A DNA stretch of 64,000 nucleotides, from positions 2,976,001-3,040,000 of the forward strand of contig JAVLRN010000007.1 in NCBI GenBank assembly GCA_032821775.1, in the 5' to 3' direction. Every line of letters starts with the position of its first letter. The stretch's first letter is position 1. Positions 44,707-55,109 of this stretch are shown piece by piece. The DNA is from Sanguinoderma infundibulare. Lineage: Eukaryota; Basidiomycota; Agaricomycetes; Polyporales; Polyporaceae. The position numbers were made by a program, and so were the translations under genes. The notes under the pieces are model-generated. The model ran no database searches and had not been told where the DNA came from. It saw only the letters and a list, made by a program, of their open reading frames with translations.

Positions 44707-45372
44707 GGTCGACCTTGAGAGCGCGAACTTCCACTGGATTAGACAAAGTCACAGTCGTGTGACAATGTGGTTCGGCCTGCAAGGTCTGTCACGGTTTGCC
44801 GTCTTTAGCCACCGTACGACGCCGAATATTCGATGCTCGTGACGTTCCCGACACAAACAGGATGCAATTCAATATATCGACATACTTAATTTGGACTTGT
44901 CCTATGGCCACCGTCCACTGCTCGCAGTTGGCATAACCAGTCAGTTTGGCTCTTCTGAATCTGTTCTGCCAAATCTTCCCAACGTGCAACTGCGTTTCTG
45001 CTGCAGCTGGCTATTCTGGATTGAAGAGAATGAGCGTAATACAATCACCGGCTGGCTATTCATCGGATCGCAGGCCGATCCTCCGTGCTGCTGGTGGGGA
45101 ACCCCCTTCGCGGATACCAATAGCCTGAGCGGAAGAGTTGACATTCGGATCAGAGACTGAGAAGATGAACAGCTCTTGTGGCCCAAGCCGGATCACGCTA
45201 CATCCGGGCGCCGTGCAGGTGGACATCTATCTACGACGCTGCCGAACTGAGGAGTAGAAAACGCAGACTTGTTATCACAATACACGAACAGCCTACATGA
45301 TATAGGTTGAATGTGAGGTCTGACGAGCGGCGTTCTAACCAAAGGCTAGACATCTAGACACCGCAGAAGGCC
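44707..45372. other. Intergenic; no gene recognised
   Basis: About 0.7 kb left of the UTP3 stop codon; the right part is its 3'UTR on the minus strand. Confidence 0.5.
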
Positions 45373-47723
45373 CTACAGACGGACGCTCTTGATCGTCTGC
45401 GAAATACCCGTCTTCTCTCCGCTGTATCTGCTCGCATCCACGCCGCCCTTGTAGACCGCCCGTTGCGAGGCGACTTTCTTCTTTGCCTTCTCGTACTTCT
45501 CCCGCTTTTTGACGCGCGGGTTCCGGACAGATTTCGAACGTTTCGGAGTGAGGCCCTTATTTTTGAGGATTGCGCGCGTGAGCGACCGCGGGCCGTCCAC
45601 GCTTTCCTCGTTGACGATTCTTTTCGCGCCGGTCAGTCCCTCCGTGTGCAACAGGACAAGGAGAAGGGAAGAGGCGCACCGAGCAGCAGCCGCAGCGGCC
45701 TCGTACTCCTGCTTCTTCTGTTCCTTTTTCTCCTTCGACTTGCGCTCCACCAGCTCGTAGTAGCCGTCGCGCTCCCCACCGCTCTCGTCGTCGTCGTCGT
45801 CGCTGCCGTCGTCCCGTCTCCGCTTCTTGCCCTTCTTGGCTCCTGCCTCGCCGGCCACTTCGAGCTCGGGGTCGACGTCGTCGAGGTCCGCGCCGAGCCC
45901 CTCGCGCGCCTTCGCGACTTCTTTCGCCAAACGAGCCTCCCGCTCGCGTTTCCGTTCGCGGTACGGGATATCGTCGTCACCGCCAATGGTGGTCGCACGC
46001 GCACCCGCGCGGCGCGCGGCGGTGCTCTCGATGCGCGCGACATGGAAGCGGAGCGACTTCTTGCGCGCTTGCTTGTCCGCTGCGTCCGCGACGTCCAACG
46101 CACTCGCTTCGCCATAGACGTCTTCCGCTGCATCGACAACTTTTGACTTGCCCTTGCTCTTCAAGGATTTGGAGGGGGCGAACTCGGGCTCGACGAGGTC
46201 GAACACGGGCATGGGCATAGCGGCCGTTAGGCTCGCGTCCGCAGCCTTGAGCTTCTTCTTGGGAGGCTCGGGTTCGCCGTCCACGGCTTTCGACTTGCGT
46301 TTCGACTTTTTCTCCTTCTCCTCGTCCTGTCCATTCGCCTTCGGCACGATGTCTACATCCATAATCCCCTCGGCCTCGCGGAGCAGTTCCTCGAGCTCGC
46401 CCTCCTCCAATCCCTTTCCCTTCTTCCTGAGCGTGTTGTTGCCCGCCCAAAGATCTCGCGCGTCAGCCATCCAATCGAGCTCCTCGTCGTCCTCAGAGTC
46501 GTCCAGGTCAGACGAACTTAGACCGGACTCGTCGTCTGAGGCGGCGAAATCGAGCTCCTCGAGGGTGTGCAGGGACTGCTTGAGCGTGAGGAGGCGTGGG
46601 AGGATGGGATGCGTGCGGAGAAGGTCTGGCCGCTGAACGTATTTGGGGGATGCGCGGAGATGGAGATAGAAGGCGAGGGTAGTCGCGTAAGTGAGGAGCG
46701 CCTCTGCAAAGCAAAGCAACGCTAGTTAGAAGGTGGTGTAACGGATGAGCAGTGGAGGAGTATACGATAGTGTAGATGCATCATGCTGAGGCTGAGAGCG
46801 TTTGGGCTCTCAGCTTGCAGCCTGTGGCCCTGAGTTAGGTGGCTGTATGCGCGCGAATATATACATGACGGACTTCTCTATCTTTGCTTTTGACTTTATG
46901 ACGTTGTAAGCCACATCATCCCAATCGTGAGCCAAAGCCAGAGCTTCGGGGTTTGTCTTCTCGAGATGCCGCAGCAATGATTGCTTGTCCTGAGGCAATT
47001 TGACGATTGGCTGCACAGGCTCGTCCATGACACTTAACGGCAGTTAACCAGATGAAGAAGCATGGGCACGAATTGGAATAGACGTACCCATCCTCCTCCG
47101 GCAATCCGTCAACGACATCTCCCAGCCCGAAGTCGTCGTCCGCCATAGCATCCCTCGCCTTCGCCTGGAGCCTCCTCGCCTCCTGCTCCTCAAGCTCGTT
47201 GGCCTCCTCATCGTCCGACTCGATCTCGTCCGCGTTCGACGCGTAATAGGCTGACTTCTTCGTCCCCCAGCCCTCTTCCTCCTCCGAGTCGCTCTCCTTC
47301 TCTTCCTCGGACTCGTCCTTCTTGGCCTTCTTTCCTTTCTTCTTCTTCTTCTGCTTCTGATTCTCCGCAGCGGCGTAATGCACGTCGTCGATATCCTCGT
47401 CCTCGTCCTCGTCCATGGCGTCCTCCTCGTCTTCCGAAGACTCATCCTCAGGCATGCCCTTCAGCGCGAAAACCTCGTCTTCGTCGCCGTCATCATCGCT
47501 TGCATGATCATCTCCTTCAAGTAGGATCTTATCCCTAGACGTGTGAACTGCCCTGACTTCAGCAATGCAGGCGCGAAATTATATGGGGGAACGCACACTG
47601 GTCTTCTTCGTCCATGGGGATGTCCGAGGCCGTATTCCACCGCTTCATTTTGCTATCCCTGCGGTCAACGGCTCGCGGCTTGTGCTGAGCAGCCTTGGCC
47701 TTCCCAGAGCGACGGCGAACCAT
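45373..47723 (-). CDS. UTP3: Utp3/Sas10, small-subunit processome protein
   Basis: The start is MVRRRSGKAKAAQHKP (ATG 47723). Exon 1 is 47723-47599 and exon 2 is 47534-47088, very acidic (DEDEDEDIDDVHYAAAENQ). Exon 3 begins near 47030 and reads PVQPIVKLPQDKQSLLRHLE, then HDWDDVAYNV. The large last exon ends at 45373. It carries EALLTYATTLAFYLHLRASP (Sas10/Utp3/C1D core), acidic and basic runs, and the Sas10 C-terminal signature: SLTRAILKNKGLTPKRSKSV, RNPRVKKREKYEKAKKK and YSGEKTGISQTIKSVRL. Utp3/Sas10 is an essential nucleolar U3 snoRNP-associated factor for 18S rRNA processing. The junction between exons 3 and 4 (about 46860-46704) is not resolved; one small exon may be missing. It shares a 177-bp divergent promoter with the F-box gene at 47901. 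Confidence 0.88.
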
Positions 47724-47900
47724 GGCTGCGATGATGCGAGGGAAGGGTGGATGAAGGTGAAGGGACGAGGAGGAGGAGATGAGGAATTGGAGGCAAAATC
47801 TCGAACGCGGCCGCAAAGCAACGCACGTGAGACGACCACGGGCGCTAGAGAATGTTTGGGTGGAAGTCGAACGGGGACAAGCACTTTGCTCTCGACCCCC
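47724..47900. promoter_or_regulatory. Compact bidirectional promoter between UTP3 and an F-box gene
   Basis: Only 177 bp separate the divergent ATGs (47723 minus, 47901 plus). Purine/pyrimidine-skewed with no obvious TATA, as is common for housekeeping fungal promoters. Confidence 0.5.
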
Positions 47901-50719
47901 ATGTCCCTCCTCAATCTCTCGCCAGAGCTCGTCGTCCACATCCTCTCCTATCTTCACTACACCGATCTCCATGCCTGCAAGCATGTCAACGTTTCGCTCA
48001 ACCGGCTCATCCAGGGAAGCGTTCTCCTCCAATATTCAATGCAGCTTCAGCTCTCCGGCTACGAGGATAATCCCAGCTCGCCCATGGCCATCGTAGATAA
48101 ACTCAAGCTCCTCAGGCAGCTTGAATCCGGATGGTCTCGTCTTGACTTTCGAAAGCAGACCTCCGTGCGCATACCGTTCATCCCATCGAGCATCTATGAT
48201 CTCACGGACGGTATCCTCCTCCTCGGCGAGTCTATCTCCGGTCTCCAGTCTGGTGCGGACAAGATACGCTGGGCAAGGCTATCTGCGTTGATATCCCCGG
48301 CAAACGCGTACAGCGAACCTTGGGAGAAGATTGACGTCGGGGCCCATATCATCGACGTCGGCCTCGCCGTACAGGAGCACGACCTCATCGTGGTTGCCAC
48401 CGAGTGCGTACATCAACTTCCCCTAACGAACCGCCCTGTGGCTCGTGGACTGAACCACATTCGTCAAGTCGGGAAACCGACGACCATCAGACGATATTCG
48501 AGTTGCGCTTGATACAGCTTTCCACTGGACTCAGCCATCCACTCGCGTCCATGCCGCTCCTCACACTTGCGAAGATACCCTCGCCCCCCAATCAAGTAGC
48601 CGGACAATGCAGCGTGTGCATTGAAATTATCGGCGATCTGCTTTGTTTCATGTTCCACTACCCATCCGGTTCCACGAACCCTCCTGCGATGTTCGAAGTC
48701 TACAACTGGAAAACGGGCCAATGCTTACAGGTGCGTCCATTCTGTATCACGATGGGCAATGCCAAATACCGCGCACCGGAACAGGCTTGGAACAGGACTC
48801 AGAATAGTTTCCTGTTCGAAGCCTGGTTCCGGTCCTGAACTTCGGGTCCTGGACTTCGGCTAAGCACCATATAGACGAACTTGTACTCGTTTGAACACAG
48901 TACATCATGACCCCAGTGTTCGGATCGACCGCCGTAGGGTCCTCATTTCGAGGCCGATAAGCTCGTAACTTGGCATAATGGTGCATAATGCTCTTCTATG
49001 GACGTGGTGAAGATGGCATTTGTTAAGTGTGTGTTCGTCGCAATCTTGTAGGAGGAAGGGGTGCAGCTCATGCACCGCCAACCTTCTGACACCACGCTTC
49101 AGCCTCCCTCGCGAGCGCTTCACGCCAAACTTCTATATACCAGCCTTCCAAAAATGAGAATTATCGGCCTGGAGGAAGGGAGGCAAATCGTTCGAACAGT
49201 CGCCATCCGAACACTCGGGTCATGATAGTAAGCCCTCCACAAACAAGTCGTTCAGCAGCTGAGCCCGATCCGAGCCTCGATCTGAAAGAAGATCCTCAGT
49301 CTCAATGGGCCCCGCCTCCCGCTGTCGGGCCTCTGGGGCGTGCAGTGCTGGGCAGCTGAACGACCTGAACAAATTTTCTTTGAGAGGGCCTCGTGTTTTC
49401 GGACTATTAACAGCTAATAAGTGATCACTATCCAGCGCCTTTCCAGGTCCACCCGAACAAGCTTGGAACAGGAAACCATTCCCGGCCCCGTTCCAAGCCT
49501 GTTCCGCGGCGTGGATATTGGCCATTGCCCATCGTGTATGCTGCCTGCCTAAAGCGTTCGTTGCTGACCTCTAAAACTCCTACCAGCTGCGCGGAATAGA
49601 TTGCCCGAGCTATTCCACGTTCACTTTCCTCGCCCCCGATATCATAGCGCTACCCAATTGCACGGAGAACGCTATCGAACTGTGTCGCATTGGCGCCGAA
49701 CCCGGGAAATCCGGCCAACCGTTGAAGCTTCAAACAGCCTGCACACTGCAGCTCCCTCGCCTCGGGACCGGCCATTCGATCGCCCAGGTCACCTGTCGTT
49801 CAGAGCCAAAGATGACGAACGTGACGCGGTATACGCCCGCGTTCCGCTCCAAGGAGCCCTTCCATCTGAACCCCGAAAACGGGATCGTCATCTTCAACGT
49901 AATGACGCACGACAGACATGGCTTCCACGAGTGTCTCACGCTTATCGTGCACACGGCCTCTCTTCTCTCCGTTCTCGCCTCGAACGAGTCGTCCTCCGCA
50001 TCACCACCACCACTACCACTTGACGGTGTACCACCGGGGGAACACCTCCCTCATGTTCCCTGGAAGCAGTGGGGGCCTCGCTCCTGCCGGTGGCTCGAGA
50101 CGTCGTTCGGCGCCAGCCGCTGGATCACGACGACGTGCGGACAGCGGTACGTCACCGTCGAAGAGGACCCGATCGAGGACGACTCGCGGAGCTCGACGAT
50201 CGTCGTCTACGACTTCAACCCGCACACTGTCCGTCGGCTGGCGGCCTTGCACCGCAAGAAACGGCGGCGCCACCGTGGCTTCTGGGACGTCGGCCACAGC
50301 CTGCCCGGCGACGGCGAGCTGACCGTCGTGAGCGCGGCGGGGGAGGAGGTGCCTACGCTGGTGCGTGAGGACGCGACGCTCATCCCGTTCACGGACCCGA
50401 GCACGCACGTGATCGGGCAGATCCAGTGCGAGCCGACGGAGCTCATGGCGGGGTACGCGATGGAATACAGGATCTTCGACGAGGCGGTGCGGACGTGCCT
50501 GCCGTACGTGCAGATGAGCTCGTACGACACGTTTGCGTACGCGGCAGTGTTGCTGGACAGGAACATGATCATCGGCGTGAAGGTGAGTTTCCCCAGTACG
50601 AATGTCCGTGTCCGTGTCCTGGGTTTACTGAGAAAGCGGCGTTGTTGCAGTTGAACGATTCGGATGACATCAGGGAGCTGGTCATCCATTCTCTTGGGCC
50701 GTCGGATTGTGTAGGATAG
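47901..50719 (+). CDS. F-box protein with transposon in intron 2
   Basis: Exons 47901-48403, 48469-48730, 49587-50582 and 50651-50719 join in frame to 609 residues. The N-terminus MSLLNLSPELVVHILSYLHY, then TDLHACKHVNVSLNRLIQ, is a classical F-box, the Skp1-binding part of an SCF ubiquitin ligase. The remainder is sheet-rich (EHDLIVVAT, TIFELRLIQLSTG, SIDCPSY-like start of exon 3, SSTIVVYDFNPHTVR, YAAVLLDRNMIIGVK), like the beta-propeller-type C-terminal regions of many Agaricomycete F-box proteins. Intron 2 is 856 nt and contains a 789-bp TIR element. Without it the intron would be about 65 nt, so the gene probably still works if the intron is spliced. Confidence 0.82.
48748..49536 (+). mobile_element. 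789-bp non-autonomous TIR DNA transposon
   Basis: The left end CACGATGGGCAATG and the right end, read inverted, are identical over 14 nt. Similarity continues for about 80 bp, including GGAACAGGCTTGGAAC and TTTCCTGTTC. A TAT precedes the left end and another follows the right end, a possible 3-bp target duplication. No transposase-like frame exists inside. It lies in intron 2 of the F-box gene. Confidence 0.8.
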
Positions 50720-51158
50720 CCGCATCCCGCAGGAAAGCGTCTCGAAAGACGTAGTCATTGTATCATTATATCATTATATCATGCACTTGCCTCACTCGCT
50801 AACGACCCAGCTGTCCACATATTGGTCACTCGCGAGGCATGTGTGATCACGAAGCTGTCGCGCTATTCGGATGCCAACGGGTGGGTATATTGACGCAGTT
50901 CTGATCCAGTAGATACATAAATTAGGAGTGGGAGGTACTATGTGGAGCAGGATATCCGGATATCGTAGAGCATCGCGGTCTATTCAATGCGATCCGAGTC
51001 CAAGGCCAAGTCCGATTCCAGAAAGAAAGATACTGCTACAGGTATGTATTGCACGAAGCACGAGGGACATCGTTAGCGAGTGGGATAGCGTATCACAGCG
51101 AACAAAAACCAAACAAGCGAAGGCGAATCTACGGAGCGTGAGCGAACGAACGGGTATG
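50720..51158. other. Convergent spacer
   Basis: About 440 bp between two stop codons, with a short ATCATTAT tandem run near 50760-50782. No gene seen. Confidence 0.5.
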
Positions 51159-52277
51159 TCATTTATCCAATGTCGGGTTCTCGTAGACGTGGCGGAGCAC
51201 GATCTCGACACCATGCGCCTTGCAAGCAGCACGGACGACGTCTAGCCCGCTCGGCTCTTCCGGGCCCGTGTTGATGATGATTTTCTTGCGTGGCCGTGGC
51301 GGCGGCGGCGGCGGGTCCGAATCCAACGACTCGTCGCGGTGTTGTTCGTCGCCCGCACTTGAGGGCGTCTCGGTGCGGAAGAAGCCGTGGGAGAGCGCAG
51401 AGACGATGTTCCACTGCATCAGCGAGCTGAACTGCCCCTTGTCCTTGGTGTAGTGCACCGGCGGCGCCTCGATCGTGAGCGCTTGCACGCTCGGCGGCGT
51501 GGAGATGTTCTTGAGCACGAAGGGGGTGTCGAAGTGCATGTGGCGCAGCTGCGGGAAGAGCCTCGGGAGGTGGAACGAGAAGCAGTCGTCGGCGTGCGCG
51601 CGGCGCGCGTCGCCAACGGGGAAGTCGCGGTTGATGGGCTGGGGCCGGTTGTGGCACACGCAGCGCGGGTACTCGCGCATGTGCAGGGACGTCACGCCCG
51701 CGACGGCGTGCGTGGGCAGGATGTAGCGGTTGCTGTGCGTGTACGTCCAGCGGAGCGACATGTGGCCTGTCGCGGCGTACTGGGAGAGGAACTGGAAGAG
51801 TGGTTTGTAGGGGAGCGTGAACTGGTCGTTGGACGGCAGCTCCTTGACGAGCACCTGCAGGTACTTGCAGGTGGGGACGAAGCGCGGGATGCGCGCGTAG
51901 TCTGTGCGGTACTGGAAGCCCGAGCCGGGGCAGACCCAGTCGGCGAGGACGATGTGGAGTTCGGAGTGTTTGAAGAAGCCGTAGGCATCGGGGTGGACGC
52001 GATCACCGTCCTTGGAATCCGGGTCCAAGCCCCAGCGGCGGAGAATGAGACACCTGTAGATCTTGAAGTCTTCGGGAGTACGAATCGCCACCACCCTCAG
52101 CGCAGCGTTCTTCATGGCCGTGTTGAACGAGTGGGAGACATGGGAGATGGTTTCGAAGAAGGCCCAGCGGAGGGCCCAGTCCCCTTCGACGATGGCCAAC
52201 CACGCTTCGCGGACGACGTCGTGGATAATTTCGGGAGGCAGCATGCGAACACGAAGAGAAGGAAGGTGTGGCGGCAT
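51159..52277 (-). CDS. F-box-like protein, single exon
   Basis: An uninterrupted frame of 372 residues from ATG 52277. Residues 12-60 (MLPPEIIHDVVREAWLAIVE, then FETISHVSHSFNTAMKN) resemble the LPPE[IL]...I F-box start followed by the S.VS..W-like second helix. The centre has conserved aromatic segments (LHIVLADWVCPGSGFQYRTD, TGHMSLRWTYTHSNR) and LFPQLRHMHFDTPFVLKNIS. The tail has a poly-Pro run and PRKKIIINTGPEE, then VVRAACKAHGVEIVLRHVY. It belongs to a large, uncharacterised Agaricomycete group. Role as an SCF adaptor is inference. No introns, unlike the other F-box-type genes here. Confidence 0.72.
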   Translation of the reverse strand: MPPHLPSLRVRMLPPEIIHDVVREAWLAIVEGDWALRWAFFETISHVSHSFNTAMKNAALRVVAIRTPEDFKIYRCLILRRWGLDPDSKDGDRVHPDAYGFFKHSELHIVLADWVCPGSGFQYRTDYARIPRFVPTCKYLQVLVKELPSNDQFTLPYKPLFQFLSQYAATGHMSLRWTYTHSNRYILPTHAVAGVTSLHMREYPRCVCHNRPQPINRDFPVGDARRAHADDCFSFHLPRLFPQLRHMHFDTPFVLKNISTPPSVQALTIEAPPVHYTKDKGQFSSLMQWNIVSALSHGFFRTETPSSAGDEQHRDESLDSDPPPPPPRPRKKIIINTGPEEPSGLDVVRAACKAHGVEIVLRHVYENPTLDK

Positions 52278-52805
52278 CCTTTTTGTGGCGAGGACGTCTG
52301 GAATGGAGGCGGGTTAGCCGTGTGAAGCCGCATCCAGGGCTGTTTTGTGTACACACAATGGCTTACTGATGGCTTTGTTACGTTCGGAACTGGTTGGAAT
52401 GTGTTTGTCTTGAAGAGGCTGGATAATGAAAGCGTACCCCGCGAGTCCAGTGGACTCCCCCTCGCAAGACCTGGGTAGAGGACCTGGTGGATGGAAGCCA
52501 AGTAGCTGCCGACCACAATCCAAGTAGACACGGCGTCCCGGAACTTGCCGGCCCTGCGCTCAACATTTGCCTTGAATAAACTATAATTTGAGTTCATCCG
52601 AATACCGAGGAGGGCGGGAATGAGGCAAAGCCGCCGCGAAATCCGACGTTGTGTCTGCGATGTACGCGAGCAGAGGCGAGTGACGTACACATTCTGCACA
52701 GCTAACACGAGCCAAATGCCGAGAATGCGATAACCAATCCCGGCCGCCCACGAACAGAAGCTGCGATGGTGCCATCAACCGCTCGCAAGACCGTGTAACA
52801 CGACT
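52278..52805. other. Intergenic; no gene recognised
   Basis: About 530 bp between the start of the F-box-like gene and the stop of the flavoprotein gene, both on the minus strand. Presumed promoter plus 3'UTR. Confidence 0.5.
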
Positions 52806-54450
52806 TTATGCAATCACGCTCGTGAGACGTGCCGCCTCTCGACCAGCCTTCCTCCCGAATACCGCGCCGCCAGTCAACCCGCTCCCTCCCGGGTAATTCT
52901 GGTAGAACAGCCCGCCGACGAGCTCCCCTGCGCAGAAGAGGCCTCGGATCGGCTTCCCCGTCGCGTCCGAAATGACCCCAGCTGTGTCGGGCTCGATCGC
53001 GAGCCCCCCAAAAGTAAAAGTGATGCCGCAAGCTACCTTGACGGCAAGGAAGGGGGCGTTCTCGAGGGGGAGCGCCCAGTTCGACTTCGGCAGGTCAAGC
53101 TTGAGCCTGTCGGACTGCGTCGACACGCCGTCCTTCACCGCGGGATCCCATGGCATGTCCGAAATTTGCTCCGTTCTAAAGGCGTGGGTTGCGTCGTTGT
53201 ACCGCGCAATCGTCTGCACGAACGCGTCCTTGTCCTCCAGGCCTTTCTCGACGAGCTTCGTGGCGAGCGCGTCGATGTCGTCGGCCCAGATCTTCTCCAC
53301 GACGTCGTCCGCGTACTCCTCCTTGCGCAGCCAGGACACGACGGTGGAGTCGTACACCTGGAAGGCGTAGCCGCCTGGCTGGGAGAGGATCGCGCGACCA
53401 AACTTCGCGTACGTGTAGTTGCGAAAATCCTCGCCTTCGTCGACGAAGCGCAGACCACGAGCGTTCAGCATGAGCCCGAGTGGGTAACCAGACTTCGTGA
53501 ACTGGTTGCTGAGGACGCGATCTCCGAGGTCAGCAGGCGCGTTCGCGTCCCAGCAGGTCGAGTGGCAGCCCCCAAAATCTCCCGCGACGCGCGCGCCGAC
53601 GCGTTGGGCGATCGACAATCCGTCCCCCGTATTGTACGGAGTGCCGCGTACCTGGTGTTTTACGTAGACGATGAGCACGATACGACACGCGGAGGTTGGT
53701 GGCGTGTCAATTTACCTTTGCGCGTTCCCAGTCCGGCCCCAGGAATTGGGACCGTAAGGCACGGTTCGACTCAAAACCTCCGCACGCGAGAACGACGGCG
53801 GGGGTTTGCAAGGTCACTGTTTCGCCGTCCCGAGATACGAGAAGGCCAGTGATCGACTCCCCCTGTACCACAAGCTCGGTCGCGGCGGTATTAAACCAGG
53901 TCTCTATCCCTGCGGCCTCCAGTGCTGCCTGATGCGCGGCAATGAGGCCCTTCCCTCCATCCTCGACGCTGAGCACTAGACCTCCCCAGAACACCTGCCG
54001 TCCGTTGACAAGATAGGCCTGCCGGTGGAACGACAAGATGAAGGGGACGCGGACGCGGTCCCGGAGCCAACCCACCGCGTCGCGCGAGCCATCGACGACG
54101 GTCTTCACGACCTGCGGATCGGATCGGCCGCCTCCGAGGCGCATGATGTCGCGCGTAAAGTCATCGGCGGTGTACGGATCCAGGTCGATGTTCTTCGCCG
54201 CGTCACTGTCAGCTGAGACGTTCGTCACGATCGGAAGGAGGTCCTGCAGTCCGCCGTGCACGGTGCGGTGCGCGCCCGCGGTGAAGTACCCGTTGCCCCC
54301 GATCCACTCTGGCGGGCACTTGTCGACGACGAGGACGCGCTTGCAGCCCGCGTCGTGCGCTGCGAGGGCGGCGCAGCTGCCGGCGTGGCCGGAGCCGACG
54401 ACGACGCAGTCGAATTCGAGTCCGGATGGAGTAGTCGCTTTGGCGGTCAT
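52806..54450 (-). CDS. FAD-dependent oxidoreductase, fumarate reductase/TcuA-like
   Basis: Exons 54450-53716 and 53651-52806 (64-nt intron, phase 0) give 526 residues. An N-terminal Rossmann dinucleotide-binding motif (DCVVVGSGHAGSCAALAAHD) is followed by LVVDKCPPEWIGGNGYFTAG. The FAD_binding_2 C-terminal signature is GLFCAGELVGGLFYQNYPGG, then SGLTGGAVFGRKAGREAA. The internal VVLACGGFESN is the second flavin-contact strand. Family members oxidise or reduce small carboxylic acids (fumarate, tricarballylate) or steroid-like ketones; the substrate here is unknown. There is no targeting peptide, so it is likely cytosolic. It is divergent from a short-chain dehydrogenase 659 bp away, suggesting co-regulated redox steps. 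Confidence 0.85.
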
Positions 54451-55109
54451 TTCGGCTCAGATGACGGCTGTATGGGAAGCGCGAGGGCGGGGTTGACAGG
54501 TATGCTGTAACTGGGTGCGACCTCCTGGGAGCGTAAATAAGGGATCGATAGGAGAGTTCAGGATCGCTAGTCATGGGAGCAGTTCGTATCTGCTGACCTG
54601 GATAAACTGTACGCCTCGGCCTAGCGAACGGCGGTTCGGTAGAGTTGGGGGCATCGTTGCCTACTCGTCCAGAAATACTGTGGGTACACATTGAGCTTCG
54701 AAGGAGCGGATAAACCTTACCATTGAAACAATTGAGAAGTAGCCCTGTGCCAGGCAGCAGTGTTGGACGATGGGAGTCGGAGCCAAAAATGTACACGTTC
54801 GGAAACGCTTGTAGCCGACGGCAACTGCCTTGCTTCATCTTCTCATAATCTCACACACCGAATGCGCAGACCTTCCACGACGACGACATGTCGGTCGCTG
54901 CCTCTGTCTATCGGAAGGTATCCGCCTGCTAACGACTGTACCTCGTGCCAACGTCCCTGGGCAAAAAGTACTGGCATGACCTCTCTCCGATGCAGATCAG
55001 TACCAACGACGGTCCGGGAGTCCGTTATGCCCATCTGAACTTTGAAGGTCCTCGCCGTATACCCACGAGCTACCCCTCTTTCATCTGAGGCTCCTCCACG
55101 CTCACGACG
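54451..55109. promoter_or_regulatory. Divergent promoter region, flavoprotein and SDR genes
   Basis: 659 bp between ATG 54450 (minus) and ATG 55110 (plus). No third gene recognised. I see no certain operator motif. Confidence 0.4.

Noticed and set aside
51387..52325. 312-codon plus-strand frame at the single-exon F-box-like locus
   Set aside because: Antisense artefact (repetitive Val/Glu/Arg/Ala); the minus-strand protein has conserved aromatic and Leu-rich segments.
53166..53852. Plus-strand 228-codon frame inside the flavoprotein gene
   Set aside because: Shadow of the coding strand with no domain; the FAD motifs are on the minus strand.
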